Positions 34,297-43,112 of a DNA stretch of 64,000 bases are shown one piece after another. Position 1 is the stretch's first letter. The number at the start of each line of letters is the position of its first letter. The stretch covers positions 372,001 through 436,000 of the forward strand of contig NZ_JAFIDJ010000001.1 of NCBI RefSeq assembly GCF_017051705.1. Direction: 5' to 3'. This DNA comes from Algoriphagus lutimaris. Lineage in GTDB: Bacteria; Bacteroidota; Bacteroidia; Cytophagales; Cyclobacteriaceae. A program made the position numbers and the translations under genes. The notes under the pieces were generated by a model. It ran no database searches. It was not told the origin of the DNA and was given only the letters and a program-made list of their open reading frames with translations.

Positions 34297-35409
34297 ATGG
34301 TAAAATTCCTAGACCTTCTAAAAATAAACCTTGCTCACGAAGCAGAAATACAAGAAGCTTTAAATCAGGTTTTATTAAATGGCTGGTACATCAGAGGTAA
34401 ATTTCATGATGAATTTGAACAGAAGTTTGCGGGATACTGTGGGACTTCAAGATGTGTTGGAGTAGCCAATGGTTTGGATGCATTGATTTTGATTTTCAAA
34501 GGCTTTAAGGAATTAAGTCTTCTCAAAGACGGAGATGAAGTAATTGTGCAGGCCAATACCTATATCGCTTCCATCATTTCAATTACCGCTTCAGGCTTGG
34601 TTCCAGTTTTTGTGGAGCCGGATGAGGAAACCTACAACTTGAGCGTCGAAAATGTAAAAAAAGCCATTACCAGTAAAACCAAAGCAATCTTGGCAGTTCA
34701 TCTTTATGGTCAATTGACCCCGATGAAGGAGCTGAAAGAACTGGCTGAGGAGAAGGGCCTATTATTAGTGGAAGATTGTGCCCAGTCCCATGGAGCGATG
34801 GATGAGAGAGGTCTTAAAGCCGGTAATCTTTCTGATGCAGCCGCTTTTTCATTTTATCCTGGTAAAAATATGGGAGCCTTGGGAGATGCCGGAGCAGTCA
34901 CTACTTCCAATGAATCCTTGGCTGATATGGTCAAAACCATGGGGAATTATGGCAGCCAAAAGAAATATTTCAACGAGGTGCAAGGAGTGAATTCCAGATT
35001 GGATGAAATTCAGGCAGCAGTCTTACTTGTTAAACTGAAATACATCGATCAAGAAAATTCCGTCAGGAGAAGAATTGCCAAGAGATACCTCACTGAAATA
35101 AAAAACCCCCATTTGATTCTACCAACATCCCAACCGGATAGCTTGGATCATGTGTTTCATGTGTTCGTCATCAGAACCAAAAACAGAAAAGAATTAATCG
35201 AATTCACCGATGCTCAAGGAATCCAAACCTTGATCCATTATCCGATTCCTTTTCACAAACAAGGGGCTTACCAGGAATATTCTTCACTCCAACTTCCCAT
35301 TACAGAACGGATCCATGAGGAGATTTTAAGTATTCCAATTAGCCCGGTGATGGAAGAAGCAGAAGTAGATGAGGTAATCAGAGTGTTAAATGAATATCAA
35401 CCTGGATAA
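34297..35409 (+). CDS. fdtB: dTDP-3-keto-6-deoxyhexose aminotransferase (FdtB/QdtB type)
   Basis: A 370-residue DegT/DnrJ/EryC1 aminotransferase. VKFLDLLKINL opening, NGWYIRGKFHDEFEQKFA, GVANGLDALILIFKGF, VHLYGQLTPM and VEDCAQSHGA, then FSFYPGKNMGALGDAGA with Lys190 as the expected PLP lysine. The sequence type is that of FdtB/QdtB, which make dTDP-3-amino-3,6-dideoxyhexose (Fuc3N or Qui3N). Matching ketoisomerase-like and acetyltransferase genes lie 17 kb downstream at 51979-53258. RmlA and RmlB, needed to make the dTDP-4-keto substrate, are not in the window. It overlaps the next gene by 20 bases. Confidence 0.87.
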   Translation: MVKFLDLLKINLAHEAEIQEALNQVLLNGWYIRGKFHDEFEQKFAGYCGTSRCVGVANGLDALILIFKGFKELSLLKDGDEVIVQANTYIASIISITASGLVPVFVEPDEETYNLSVENVKKAITSKTKAILAVHLYGQLTPMKELKELAEEKGLLLVEDCAQSHGAMDERGLKAGNLSDAAAFSFYPGKNMGALGDAGAVTTSNESLADMVKTMGNYGSQKKYFNEVQGVNSRLDEIQAAVLLVKLKYIDQENSVRRRIAKRYLTEIKNPHLILPTSQPDSLDHVFHVFVIRTKNRKELIEFTDAQGIQTLIHYPIPFHKQGAYQEYSSLQLPITERIHEEILSIPISPVMEEAEVDEVIRVLNEYQPG

Positions 35410-36292
35410 TCAAGTGAAACACACTCCTTTGGTCAGTATCATCGCCATTGCTTATAACCATGAGGAGTTTTTGGAAGAAGCGCTGGACAGTATCATTGCC
35501 CAAACCTATCCGGAGATTGAAATTGTCCTAGTGGATGCATGCTCCAAAGACCAAAGTGTTTCCAAAATCAACGCATGGATCGCTAGAAACCCAGATGTAA
35601 AAGTCAAAACCATCTTCCAGTCCTCTACCAAGAAGATTACCGAAAATGCCAATGACGCATTGGAATTGGTTGAAGGTGAATATTACCAGGTTTTAAGTTG
35701 TGATGATGTGTTGCTTCCTCATAAAATCAAGGATCAGGTAAACCTATTTCAGCAATCTGACAATCAGCTAGGAGTGGTGTATTGTGACGCTGAGAAAATC
35801 GATAGAGAAAGTAAATCCATGCATTTACCTACATTTTTTCAGGAAAGAAATTGGACTTCAGCTTCCCAATTGCCTTCTGGAATGATCTTCCCTATACTTT
35901 TGATGGATTATTTCATCTGTGCCCCTACGGTATTGGTCAAGAAAGAGTTGGCTTTGAAAGTGGGAGGGTATAATCCAGAATCCATGATGGAAGACCTGGA
36001 CCTGTTCTTGAAAATGGCACAGAATTATTCTTTCAAAGGAATCCTGCAAGTAGGAGTGAAATACCGCATTTTAGAAACTTCCTTATTGAGATCCACAGAT
36101 CCATTTCATAGGCAGGCTACAAGATTGAAGATTTACTCAGATTATTTAGGGCAAAAAGGGGAATGGGATAGATTTATTTTATATCAATTTCTTTTGGCAC
36201 ATAAGACAAAATCTTCAGTTTTAAGAGTTTTGTTCTCAATTCAGCAAGCCATTCAAAAATTCTTAAAATCTCGATTCAAGGATAACTACTGA
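35390..36292 (+). CDS. Glycosyltransferase family 2
   Basis: A 300-residue GT-A enzyme: VSIIAIAYNHEEFLEEALDS, AQTYPEIEIVLVDACSKDQS and the metal-site pair Asp105-Asp106 in SCDDVLLPHK. MMEDLDLFLKMAQNY near residue 200 is the acceptor-side motif. Overlaps fdtB by 20 bases, so translation is probably coupled. Sugar specificity unknown. Confidence 0.86.
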   Translation: MNINLDNQVKHTPLVSIIAIAYNHEEFLEEALDSIIAQTYPEIEIVLVDACSKDQSVSKINAWIARNPDVKVKTIFQSSTKKITENANDALELVEGEYYQVLSCDDVLLPHKIKDQVNLFQQSDNQLGVVYCDAEKIDRESKSMHLPTFFQERNWTSASQLPSGMIFPILLMDYFICAPTVLVKKELALKVGGYNPESMMEDLDLFLKMAQNYSFKGILQVGVKYRILETSLLRSTDPFHRQATRLKIYSDYLGQKGEWDRFILYQFLLAHKTKSSVLRVLFSIQQAIQKFLKSRFKDNY

Positions 36293-36300
36293 TTTCTGAA

Positions 36301-37479
36301 ATGATTTTTAAAAAAAGGGTCTTGTTTATTGTGCCTGGAATTGCTGGTCCAGGAGGACAAGAACTTGAAAATATTGGATTTGCCAGTTTTTTAAATTCTG
36401 ACCCAAGATTTGAAATTGAAATTTTGAATTTTTTTTGCCTTTTGGAATCTACTGAATTTAATAACCTTCCAAAAGTTGTCTGGAATTTCCAATTATTGAA
36501 AAATGTTTTTTTAAGTAAACAGTTCCTTAAAATTTATATTAAATCTGGTTTTAAGCTTAACCAAAGTTTATCCAATTGTTTTAGGAATTTTCCTCACCTT
36601 TTTGACTCTTGGTTGAGTGCAATTCTTAATGATTTTGATTTGTGTTTCGCAGGTGTGAGTCCAACAAAATTGTTGCCTCATATTTTGAATTTATGTGTAA
36701 AATCAAATGTCCTTTTTGCTTATCATGAATCTTCTATCTGCCATCCCAAGAACCATTTATTTTACAAACAATTAGAGATTTATGGCTTCTTCTTGATTTC
36801 TGCAAAAGAGAAAGAAAACTATATTTTGGAGAACTATCCGGATGCCAGGTACTTCCTTATGAAGCAATGGATCTATTTGGGACAAAGTGATTTTCTTTCC
36901 ATTTCCCCATCCAAAAATAATGTGATAAGATTTGGATCAATTGGAAGGTTAGACTTAGGCAAAAATTTCATTTTAATTATGGAAGCACTCAAAATACTCA
37001 ATGATAGAAAAATAAAAGTGGAGTTTGTTTTGTATGGTGACGGGCCTGAATTAGAAAATCTTAAAAAATCCGCTGTTGACTGGGGATTAAATGAAATAGT
37101 ATCTTTTAAGGGAGCTATTCCATTTGAGGATAGATATTTATGTTTTGAGGATATGGACGTTTTTATTATGACGTCTAATTTTGAGGGTGGACCTTTGGTG
37201 ATTCTTGAAGCGATGGCTTCAGGGAAGCCAATAATTTCAACCATAGTAGGAGATGTACCCAATCGAGTATTCGAGGATATAAATGGATATAGCTTACCTC
37301 CCTTTTGTTCAGCTTCGGATGTGGCGAATGAAATGGAAAAATATATTTTTGATTACGAAAAAGTGGAAAAACACGGTAGAAATAGCAGAGAGGTTTTTTT
37401 GAAGGAATTCGAAAAAAGTAAATCGGAGGAACTATTCAAAACCTGCATAATGAATATTTTAGACTCAAAAAAGGTATAA
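36301..37479 (+). CDS. Glycosyltransferase family 4
   Basis: A 392-residue GT-B enzyme: N-terminal FIVPGIAGPGGQELENIGF, middle RFGSIGRLDLGKNFILIMEA, then VLYGDGPELENL and the family's E-x7-E motif EGGPLVILE (Glu295 to Glu303) followed by AMASGKPII. It starts 8 bases after the previous gene. A retaining transferase; donor unknown. Base composition is a little lower in GC than in the wzc-fdtB block, by eye. Confidence 0.86.
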   Translation: MIFKKRVLFIVPGIAGPGGQELENIGFASFLNSDPRFEIEILNFFCLLESTEFNNLPKVVWNFQLLKNVFLSKQFLKIYIKSGFKLNQSLSNCFRNFPHLFDSWLSAILNDFDLCFAGVSPTKLLPHILNLCVKSNVLFAYHESSICHPKNHLFYKQLEIYGFFLISAKEKENYILENYPDARYFLMKQWIYLGQSDFLSISPSKNNVIRFGSIGRLDLGKNFILIMEALKILNDRKIKVEFVLYGDGPELENLKKSAVDWGLNEIVSFKGAIPFEDRYLCFEDMDVFIMTSNFEGGPLVILEAMASGKPIISTIVGDVPNRVFEDINGYSLPPFCSASDVANEMEKYIFDYEKVEKHGRNSREVFLKEFEKSKSEELFKTCIMNILDSKKV

Positions 37480-37486
37480 AAACTCC

Positions 37487-38698
37487 GTGAAAATATTAGT
37501 AATAGCTGAAGATTTAAGGATTTCTGGAACGAGTGAAGGTCAAGTTAGTAGGTCATTTATTTATAGATTGGTTTCTCATCCCAATGTAGAGAAAGTCGAT
37601 CTTTTATACTTACAAAAAGAAAGTGGTGACCATGATATTGAAATGTTGGAAGTAAATCAATTTTGGCAACATGAAATATTGTTTTCTAAAAATCCAGTTT
37701 TAAAGTTCATTGAAAAAGTTGGGCACAAATTATTGGGTAGATCATTAGAGGATGAAATAAAACTATCCAAAATCCATAAAATATTATCAAAGGTAAAATT
37801 CGATGAATATGATTTCATTGCAGTTAGAAGTACTGGGCATTCTTTTCTTTCCCTAAGGTCCATTAAAGATTTTAAATATTTAAAGGAGAAAGTAGTACTG
37901 TTTTTTCACGATCCTTATCCTGTTTTCTGGGATCCTGGATATTCTGGCCCTTTGAATAGAAGATCGCTTTTTGAATTTAAAGAAATGAAATCTTTGATAG
38001 ATATAGGATTTAAATGTGTGACTCCTTCCAATTTGCTCAGTAGGGATCTTAGATTTTTATATAGAAGTAAGAAGAATTTTTTTACTCTTCCGCATCAATT
38101 TGCTCCTGAAGTATTTGTTAGTTCCAATGCGTCAGGACTTAAGAAAGTCTCTGAAAAAGTTACCATCATGTATCATGGAGCCATTCAACTTGGAAGGAAA
38201 ATTGATCCATTTATTGATACTTGTAAAAATTTAATTTCCGAAAACCCTTCATTTGAACAGGAAGTTGAATTGATCTTTAGAATAAAAGGTAATGATACAG
38301 AAAGACTGAAAAATAAATATAAGGATATGGGGAATTTGAAAATTCTCCCGACAGTTAATTCAGCAATAGCATTATGGGAATCAAAAGAAATTGCTGATAT
38401 CAACTTGATAATTGAACCTTCTGGGAACTATAGTAATATTTTAGTTGGGAAAGCTCCTTTGTTGGATTACGTCAATCGAAGAATCTTGGTTTTGGGTCCA
38501 GAAGAAAGTGAATTGAGAAATTTACTGATAGACAAATCTTCTTTTGCTTTGGCTGATTCTTATTCAGAAATTAAAATGGCAATCTTAATAGCGATTAAAA
38601 AAATCAAAAATGAGAAATCTAATAATCCAGTTTTTGGAGATTATTTCTCAAAAGAAAATTTCAATAAGATTGCGGACACTATTTTTGCTTCTAAATAA
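37487..38698 (+). CDS. Putative GT-B glycosyltransferase
   Basis: A 403-residue protein starting at GTG 37487. It opens like a GT-B enzyme (MKILVIAEDLRISGTSEGQ), has FFHDPYPVFWDPGY, CVTPSNLLSRDLRFLYR, and then a second domain opening IMYHGAIQLGRKIDP. The C-terminal half has IADINLIIEPSGNYSNILVG and LLDYVNRRILVLGPEE where GT4 enzymes have their E-x7-E segment, which is not intact here. Fold-level assignment only. Confidence 0.62.
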   Translation: MKILVIAEDLRISGTSEGQVSRSFIYRLVSHPNVEKVDLLYLQKESGDHDIEMLEVNQFWQHEILFSKNPVLKFIEKVGHKLLGRSLEDEIKLSKIHKILSKVKFDEYDFIAVRSTGHSFLSLRSIKDFKYLKEKVVLFFHDPYPVFWDPGYSGPLNRRSLFEFKEMKSLIDIGFKCVTPSNLLSRDLRFLYRSKKNFFTLPHQFAPEVFVSSNASGLKKVSEKVTIMYHGAIQLGRKIDPFIDTCKNLISENPSFEQEVELIFRIKGNDTERLKNKYKDMGNLKILPTVNSAIALWESKEIADINLIIEPSGNYSNILVGKAPLLDYVNRRILVLGPEESELRNLLIDKSSFALADSYSEIKMAILIAIKKIKNEKSNNPVFGDYFSKENFNKIADTIFASK

Positions 38699-38709
38699 TA
38701 TTTCATTTA

Positions 38710-40119
38710 GTGACTAAGAAAATTCTATTTGTCATACCGGATGGGGTCGGAATTAGAAATTACCTCTATTCTGATTTGTTTTATCATTTAAACAAAAAAG
38801 GATTTCAAATTCACTTGATGCATAATCTGGAAACTCAGTTTTTGAATTATGTAAAAAATGAAAAAGGAATTGACTTTACAGATGAACCATTAAGAAAAGT
38901 TACTGAATCCAGGTTTCAACAATTTTTGAGAGAGACATCAACTTATGCCAGGTTGAAACATAACTCTAAGCTAAAGCAAAACCCTACCATTCTAACCAAT
39001 TGGTTTAAAGTAAGAAACAACCCTTTGAAGAGGATCTTTCAAAAGACATCAGAATTGGCAAGTGCTTCATTAGCCAATTATGATGGCATTAAATACCTAG
39101 AAGAAACGAATAGATTAAAGTGGAGACGTAGTCCCGCCTATAAAGAGTTTAGATCAGATATCCGAAGAATTCAACCCGATTTGATCTTTATTACTCATCA
39201 AAGAGTTTCAACTTTAGAACCGCTTTGCTTGGCTGCTGCAGATATGGGGGTCAAGACCGTTACTGCTATATTTTCTTGGGACAATCTCCCAAAAGCTAGG
39301 TTGCCAATTCGTACTGATCACTATGCGGTGTGGTCTGAATACATGAAAGGTGAACTCTTAGAATACTATCCTGAAATTTCTGAAAGCTCCATATCTGTAG
39401 TTGGGACACCTCAATTCGATTTTCATTTTCAGACTGAATTGTTGGAGTCAAGAGAAGAATTTGCCTCTAAATATGGATTGGATGTTTCAAAAAAATGGAT
39501 TCTTTTTTCAGGTGATGATGATTTGACTTCTCCTCATGATCCTGAATATTTGAAAGATGTGGCATCTGCATTGGATTCAAATCCTCAAGTTTCTATTCTG
39601 TTTAGGCAGGTCCCTGTTTGTACCGTAGATCGATATCAAACAGTATTGGACCACTATTCAAATATCACTCATATTCCACCTAAATGGGAAAAAGGAACAA
39701 GTTGGATGTCATTTTATCCTCTCTTCGAGGATGTGAAACTGTTGATGAACCTTTGCCTCCATTGTGAATTCTCGGTAAATATTGGATCAACTATCGGTTT
39801 GGATTTTTCATACTTTGGAAAGCCAACGGTGTTTTTGGCATATGATACGGTGCAAGATAAAAACTGGAGTACAGATGTGGTATATAAATTCCAGCACTTT
39901 AGGTCTTTTGAAGGATTGGATGCGGTGGTTTTTGCAAATGAAAAATCAAGCTTGGCTACCCTCTTGAAGCAGGTATTAGAAAACCCAAGCCAGTTTTCTA
40001 CCCAAAAACATCTGTGGAGAGATAAAATCGCTGCCAATACAGAAAATGCGCCTTCTTCCGCACAAATCGCAGCTTTTTTGGAATCCCTATTGGTTGAAAA
40101 AGAGGTAGTTCAGGAATAA
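38710..40119 (+). CDS. Putative GT-B transferase (capsule glycosyl/glycerophosphotransferase-like)
   Basis: A 469-residue protein from GTG 38710. ILFVIPDGVGIRNYLYSDLF at the start; RRIQPDLIFITHQRVST, TAIFSWDNLPKARLP and VVGTPQFDFHF in the middle; and VNIGSTIGLDFSYFGKPTVF near the C-terminus. The last motif resembles the serine-containing nucleotide-binding segment of CDP-glycerol transferases and capsule GT-B enzymes. No precise family recognised. It lies in a run of transferases and most likely adds one unit of the locus 2 glycan. Confidence 0.62.
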   Translation: MTKKILFVIPDGVGIRNYLYSDLFYHLNKKGFQIHLMHNLETQFLNYVKNEKGIDFTDEPLRKVTESRFQQFLRETSTYARLKHNSKLKQNPTILTNWFKVRNNPLKRIFQKTSELASASLANYDGIKYLEETNRLKWRRSPAYKEFRSDIRRIQPDLIFITHQRVSTLEPLCLAAADMGVKTVTAIFSWDNLPKARLPIRTDHYAVWSEYMKGELLEYYPEISESSISVVGTPQFDFHFQTELLESREEFASKYGLDVSKKWILFSGDDDLTSPHDPEYLKDVASALDSNPQVSILFRQVPVCTVDRYQTVLDHYSNITHIPPKWEKGTSWMSFYPLFEDVKLLMNLCLHCEFSVNIGSTIGLDFSYFGKPTVFLAYDTVQDKNWSTDVVYKFQHFRSFEGLDAVVFANEKSSLATLLKQVLENPSQFSTQKHLWRDKIAANTENAPSSAQIAAFLESLLVEKEVVQE

Positions 40120-40148
40120 CTCAAAACAATTCGTTAAGAAATTAGATC

Positions 40149-41294
40149 ATGCATATTTGCTTTTTATCCAGTGAATACCCAAAAGCAGGTTTTCCCCATG
40201 GAGGAGTAGGAACTTTTCTCCAGATTCTGGCTAGGAATCTTGTAAAGCATGACATCCGTGTTTCCATTGTAGGGTTGAATTATACGGAAGAATACGAAGA
40301 ATCTCTTGATGAAGGAGTTCACATATTTAGATTGAAGCCAAGGAAAGTAAAACCGATTACTTGGTATTTGACATTTCAAGCGATCAACTCTAAAATCAAG
40401 GAAATTCATCAAAAAAATCCAATATCTATCGTAGAATCCACAGAGTTGGGCTTGGCTTTTATCAGAAAGATTCCTGGTATAAAATACTTGATACGAATGA
40501 ATGGAGGTCATCATTTCTTCGCTGAATCAGAAAATAGGCCAATCGACCCTTGGAAAGGGTATCAGGAAAAGCGGTCATTTAAAAAGGCAGATTTGGTTTT
40601 TGGAGTAAGTGAATATGTGATTAGCCATACTGCTAAATACTTGGATTTTAAAGATAAGAAAGGACCCGTTATTTATAACCCTGCGAATCTTGAACATTTT
40701 TATAAAGCAGACCCAAGTAAGATTGTGCCTGGAAGAATATTTTTTGCAGGTACAGTTTGTGAGAAAAAAGGAGTAAGGCAATTGATTTTGGCCTTTCCAA
40801 AAATCAAAGAAAAATTTCCTGAAAGTGAATTGTATATCGCTGGAAGAGATTGGTTTTTCCCGGATGGAAGGTCCTATATTCAGTATTTGAAAGATTCTCA
40901 AATTCACGATTCTGTAAAAGATTCTATTAAGTTCTTAGGACCAGTAGCAAACCATAAACTTCCTAAATATATGGAAGAAGCAGAAATCTGTGCTTATCCC
41001 TCTCATATGGAAGCGATGCCATTGGCATGGATTGAGGTGTTGAGTATGGGCAAGGCATTTTTAGGATCTAATTTAGGGCCTGGTCCAGAAGTGGTGAATG
41101 ATCAAGTAACCGGAAGGGTATGTGATCCTAGAGATGTATCAAGTGTGGAAAGGGTGTTATCGGAAATGCTTTCGGATAAGGACCAAAATTTGAAAATGGC
41201 AGAAGCGGCAAGAAAAGATGTATTGGAACGCTTCTCAATCGATAAATTAGTTCATAAAAACATTGACCTTTTTAGGCAAGTAGTAGCTGGATGA
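40149..41294 (+). CDS. Glycosyltransferase family 4
   Basis: A 381-residue GT-B enzyme with the classical opening LSSEYPKAGFPHGGVGTFLQ, the donor-domain start RIFFAGTVCEKKGVRQLILA, LYIAGRDW, and the E-x7-E motif EAMPLAWIE followed by VLSMGKAF. Overlaps the following gene by 4 bases (ATGA). Donor unknown. Confidence 0.88.
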   Translation: MHICFLSSEYPKAGFPHGGVGTFLQILARNLVKHDIRVSIVGLNYTEEYEESLDEGVHIFRLKPRKVKPITWYLTFQAINSKIKEIHQKNPISIVESTELGLAFIRKIPGIKYLIRMNGGHHFFAESENRPIDPWKGYQEKRSFKKADLVFGVSEYVISHTAKYLDFKDKKGPVIYNPANLEHFYKADPSKIVPGRIFFAGTVCEKKGVRQLILAFPKIKEKFPESELYIAGRDWFFPDGRSYIQYLKDSQIHDSVKDSIKFLGPVANHKLPKYMEEAEICAYPSHMEAMPLAWIEVLSMGKAFLGSNLGPGPEVVNDQVTGRVCDPRDVSSVERVLSEMLSDKDQNLKMAEAARKDVLERFSIDKLVHKNIDLFRQVVAG

Positions 41295-42421
41295 ATTTTT
41301 TGATTCTTACCCATGTGCATCATGTCAGAAAGAGAGGTAAATACTACGCCTATGGTCCCTATGTGAGGGAAATGAATATCTGGACAAAATTTTTTACCTC
41401 TGTAACGATCCTAGCACCCTTATCAGAGGATAGAGAATTGAATCCAATAGAGATTGCATACGAGCATGATAATATCCGTTTTATTACTGTTCAGGAAATC
41501 AATTTAACCACCTGGAAAGGTAGAGTCTTGACCTTATTGTCCTTACCTGTATCCCTCGCAAAAATTCTTCAAGCCATGAGGTCAACAGATCATATTCATT
41601 TGAGATGCCCCGGAAATATGGGATTGGCGGGAGCTACCCTTCAATATTTATTTCCTTCCAAAGCAAAAACAGCCAAATATGCTGGGAATTGGGATCCTAA
41701 AAGTGAACAACCTTATACCTATAAGCTCCAACAGCGATTGGTTTCCAATCCAAGGTTTGCAAAAAACATGAAGGTGTTGGTTTATGGAAAATGGCCTAAC
41801 CAAAGTCAGAATATAGTGTCTTTTTTTACTTTCTCATATAGCCAGGGGGAATCCCAAGAAGACCACAGAGAGCCTCTATATGAAGGAAATAAACTACAAT
41901 TACTTTTTGTGGGTGCACTTGTTCCCGGAAAAAATCCGCTCATGGCAGCAGAAGTAGCTAATATTCTAAAATTGCAGAAAGTGAATTTTAAATTGACTTT
42001 TTGTGGAGAAGGAGATCAAATGGAACCTCTTCGCCAATTTGTAAAAGAAAATAGCCTGGACGAAGAAGTGGAACTTTGTGGGAATTTGGATAGTGAACGA
42101 TTGAAGAATCAGTACAAACAATCTCACTTTTTAATATTTTTATCGGAAAGTGAAGGATGGCCTAAAGTTGTAGCTGAATCCATGTATTTTGGTTGTCTAC
42201 CCATTACAACTCCTGTATCTTGCGTTCCATTTATGTTGGCAAATGGGGAGCGTGGGGACTTAGTGGATAAGGATCCAAATGAGGTAGTAAAAAGAATCAA
42301 CTATTATTTGTCAAACCCACAAGATTTTTTTAGAAAGTCTAAAAATTCAAAAGAATGGTCCAAAGCTTTTACCAAGGAAAGCTTTGAACTGGAAATAAAG
42401 AAGTTAATTAATAATGTATAA
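41291..42421 (+). CDS. Glycosyltransferase family 4
   Basis: A 376-residue GT-B protein. HHVRKRGKYYAYGPYVREMN near the N-terminus; HLRCPGNMGLAGATLQYLFP; donor domain LLFVGALVPGKNPLMAAEVA, FCGEGDQMEPLRQF and the E-x7-E motif EGWPKVVAE. ATGA overlap with the previous gene and an 8-base overlap with the methyltransferase gene that follows. Confidence 0.84.
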   Translation: MNFLILTHVHHVRKRGKYYAYGPYVREMNIWTKFFTSVTILAPLSEDRELNPIEIAYEHDNIRFITVQEINLTTWKGRVLTLLSLPVSLAKILQAMRSTDHIHLRCPGNMGLAGATLQYLFPSKAKTAKYAGNWDPKSEQPYTYKLQQRLVSNPRFAKNMKVLVYGKWPNQSQNIVSFFTFSYSQGESQEDHREPLYEGNKLQLLFVGALVPGKNPLMAAEVANILKLQKVNFKLTFCGEGDQMEPLRQFVKENSLDEEVELCGNLDSERLKNQYKQSHFLIFLSESEGWPKVVAESMYFGCLPITTPVSCVPFMLANGERGDLVDKDPNEVVKRINYYLSNPQDFFRKSKNSKEWSKAFTKESFELEIKKLINNV

Positions 42422-43112
42422 AGAGGGAACCTATTTTTCTGATACAAAGCGGCACTTGGAAGATTCTGATTTTAAGGTCAGTGCGATTCTAAGATTGCTT
42501 AATCCTATTTTAGATAAAGCTAATATAAAAGTAAATTCTTATGCTGATGTAGGCTGTGGTGCCGGGGGAGTTTTACTTGGTATATCGGAAGCATTCTTTC
42601 AAAAAGGTTATCCTATCCATGAGGTCAAAGGATATGATGTTTCCCCACATGTGAATGCCATGAAGATGGATCATGTTACCTTCGAACATGGAGATTTTGT
42701 AGAAATAGGGACCAATGCGGACTTGATAACTTTAACAGATGTGTTTGAACACGTAACAGATCCAGTAAATTTTATCAAAAATGTATCTAAGAAAGGAAAG
42801 ATTCTTGCCTTTCACATCCCTTTGGATGATTGCTTAAGTGTTAATTTGAGAAATCTTCAAAGGAAAAAAATCCAGAATCCTGGTCATTTGATATTTTTGA
42901 ATGTAAACTCTGCTTTGAATATGATTACCATGGCAGGATTACAGATTTTGGATTATGATTTTTCTCGAGAGACGATCAAGGCTCCCTCGAATAATGAAAC
43001 TATCCTTCAAAAAATCTTTTCTCCATTAAAAAGGACCATGGTGGCTTTGAATCCATGGTTATATTCCAAAATCTTTGGGTTCAGCTTAGTAGTGATTGCC
43101 AAATCAAATTAA
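42414..43112 (+). CDS. Class I SAM-dependent methyltransferase
   Basis: A 232-residue methyltransferase. SAM-binding motif I is YADVGCGAGGVLLGI near residue 43; the post-I acidic residue is in GYDVSPH; the motif IV region is ADLITLTDVFEHVTDPVNF. It resembles the Methyltransf_23 group that methylates sugars in surface glycans. Target is unknown; a terminal O-methyl group that stops chain growth is one possibility. Its TAA overlaps the next ATG by one base. Confidence 0.83.
   Translation: MYKEGTYFSDTKRHLEDSDFKVSAILRLLNPILDKANIKVNSYADVGCGAGGVLLGISEAFFQKGYPIHEVKGYDVSPHVNAMKMDHVTFEHGDFVEIGTNADLITLTDVFEHVTDPVNFIKNVSKKGKILAFHIPLDDCLSVNLRNLQRKKIQNPGHLIFLNVNSALNMITMAGLQILDYDFSRETIKAPSNNETILQKIFSPLKRTMVALNPWLYSKIFGFSLVVIAKSN

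Noticed and set aside
36873-37262. Minus-strand open frame of 129 codons inside a GT4 gene
   Set aside because: Antisense to a well-supported glycosyltransferase, no recognisable motif.
43055-43111. Upstream start for the GT4 gene at 43112
   Set aside because: It would overlap the methyltransferase gene by 58 bases with no homology-like sequence; the TAATG-coupled ATG is the better start.
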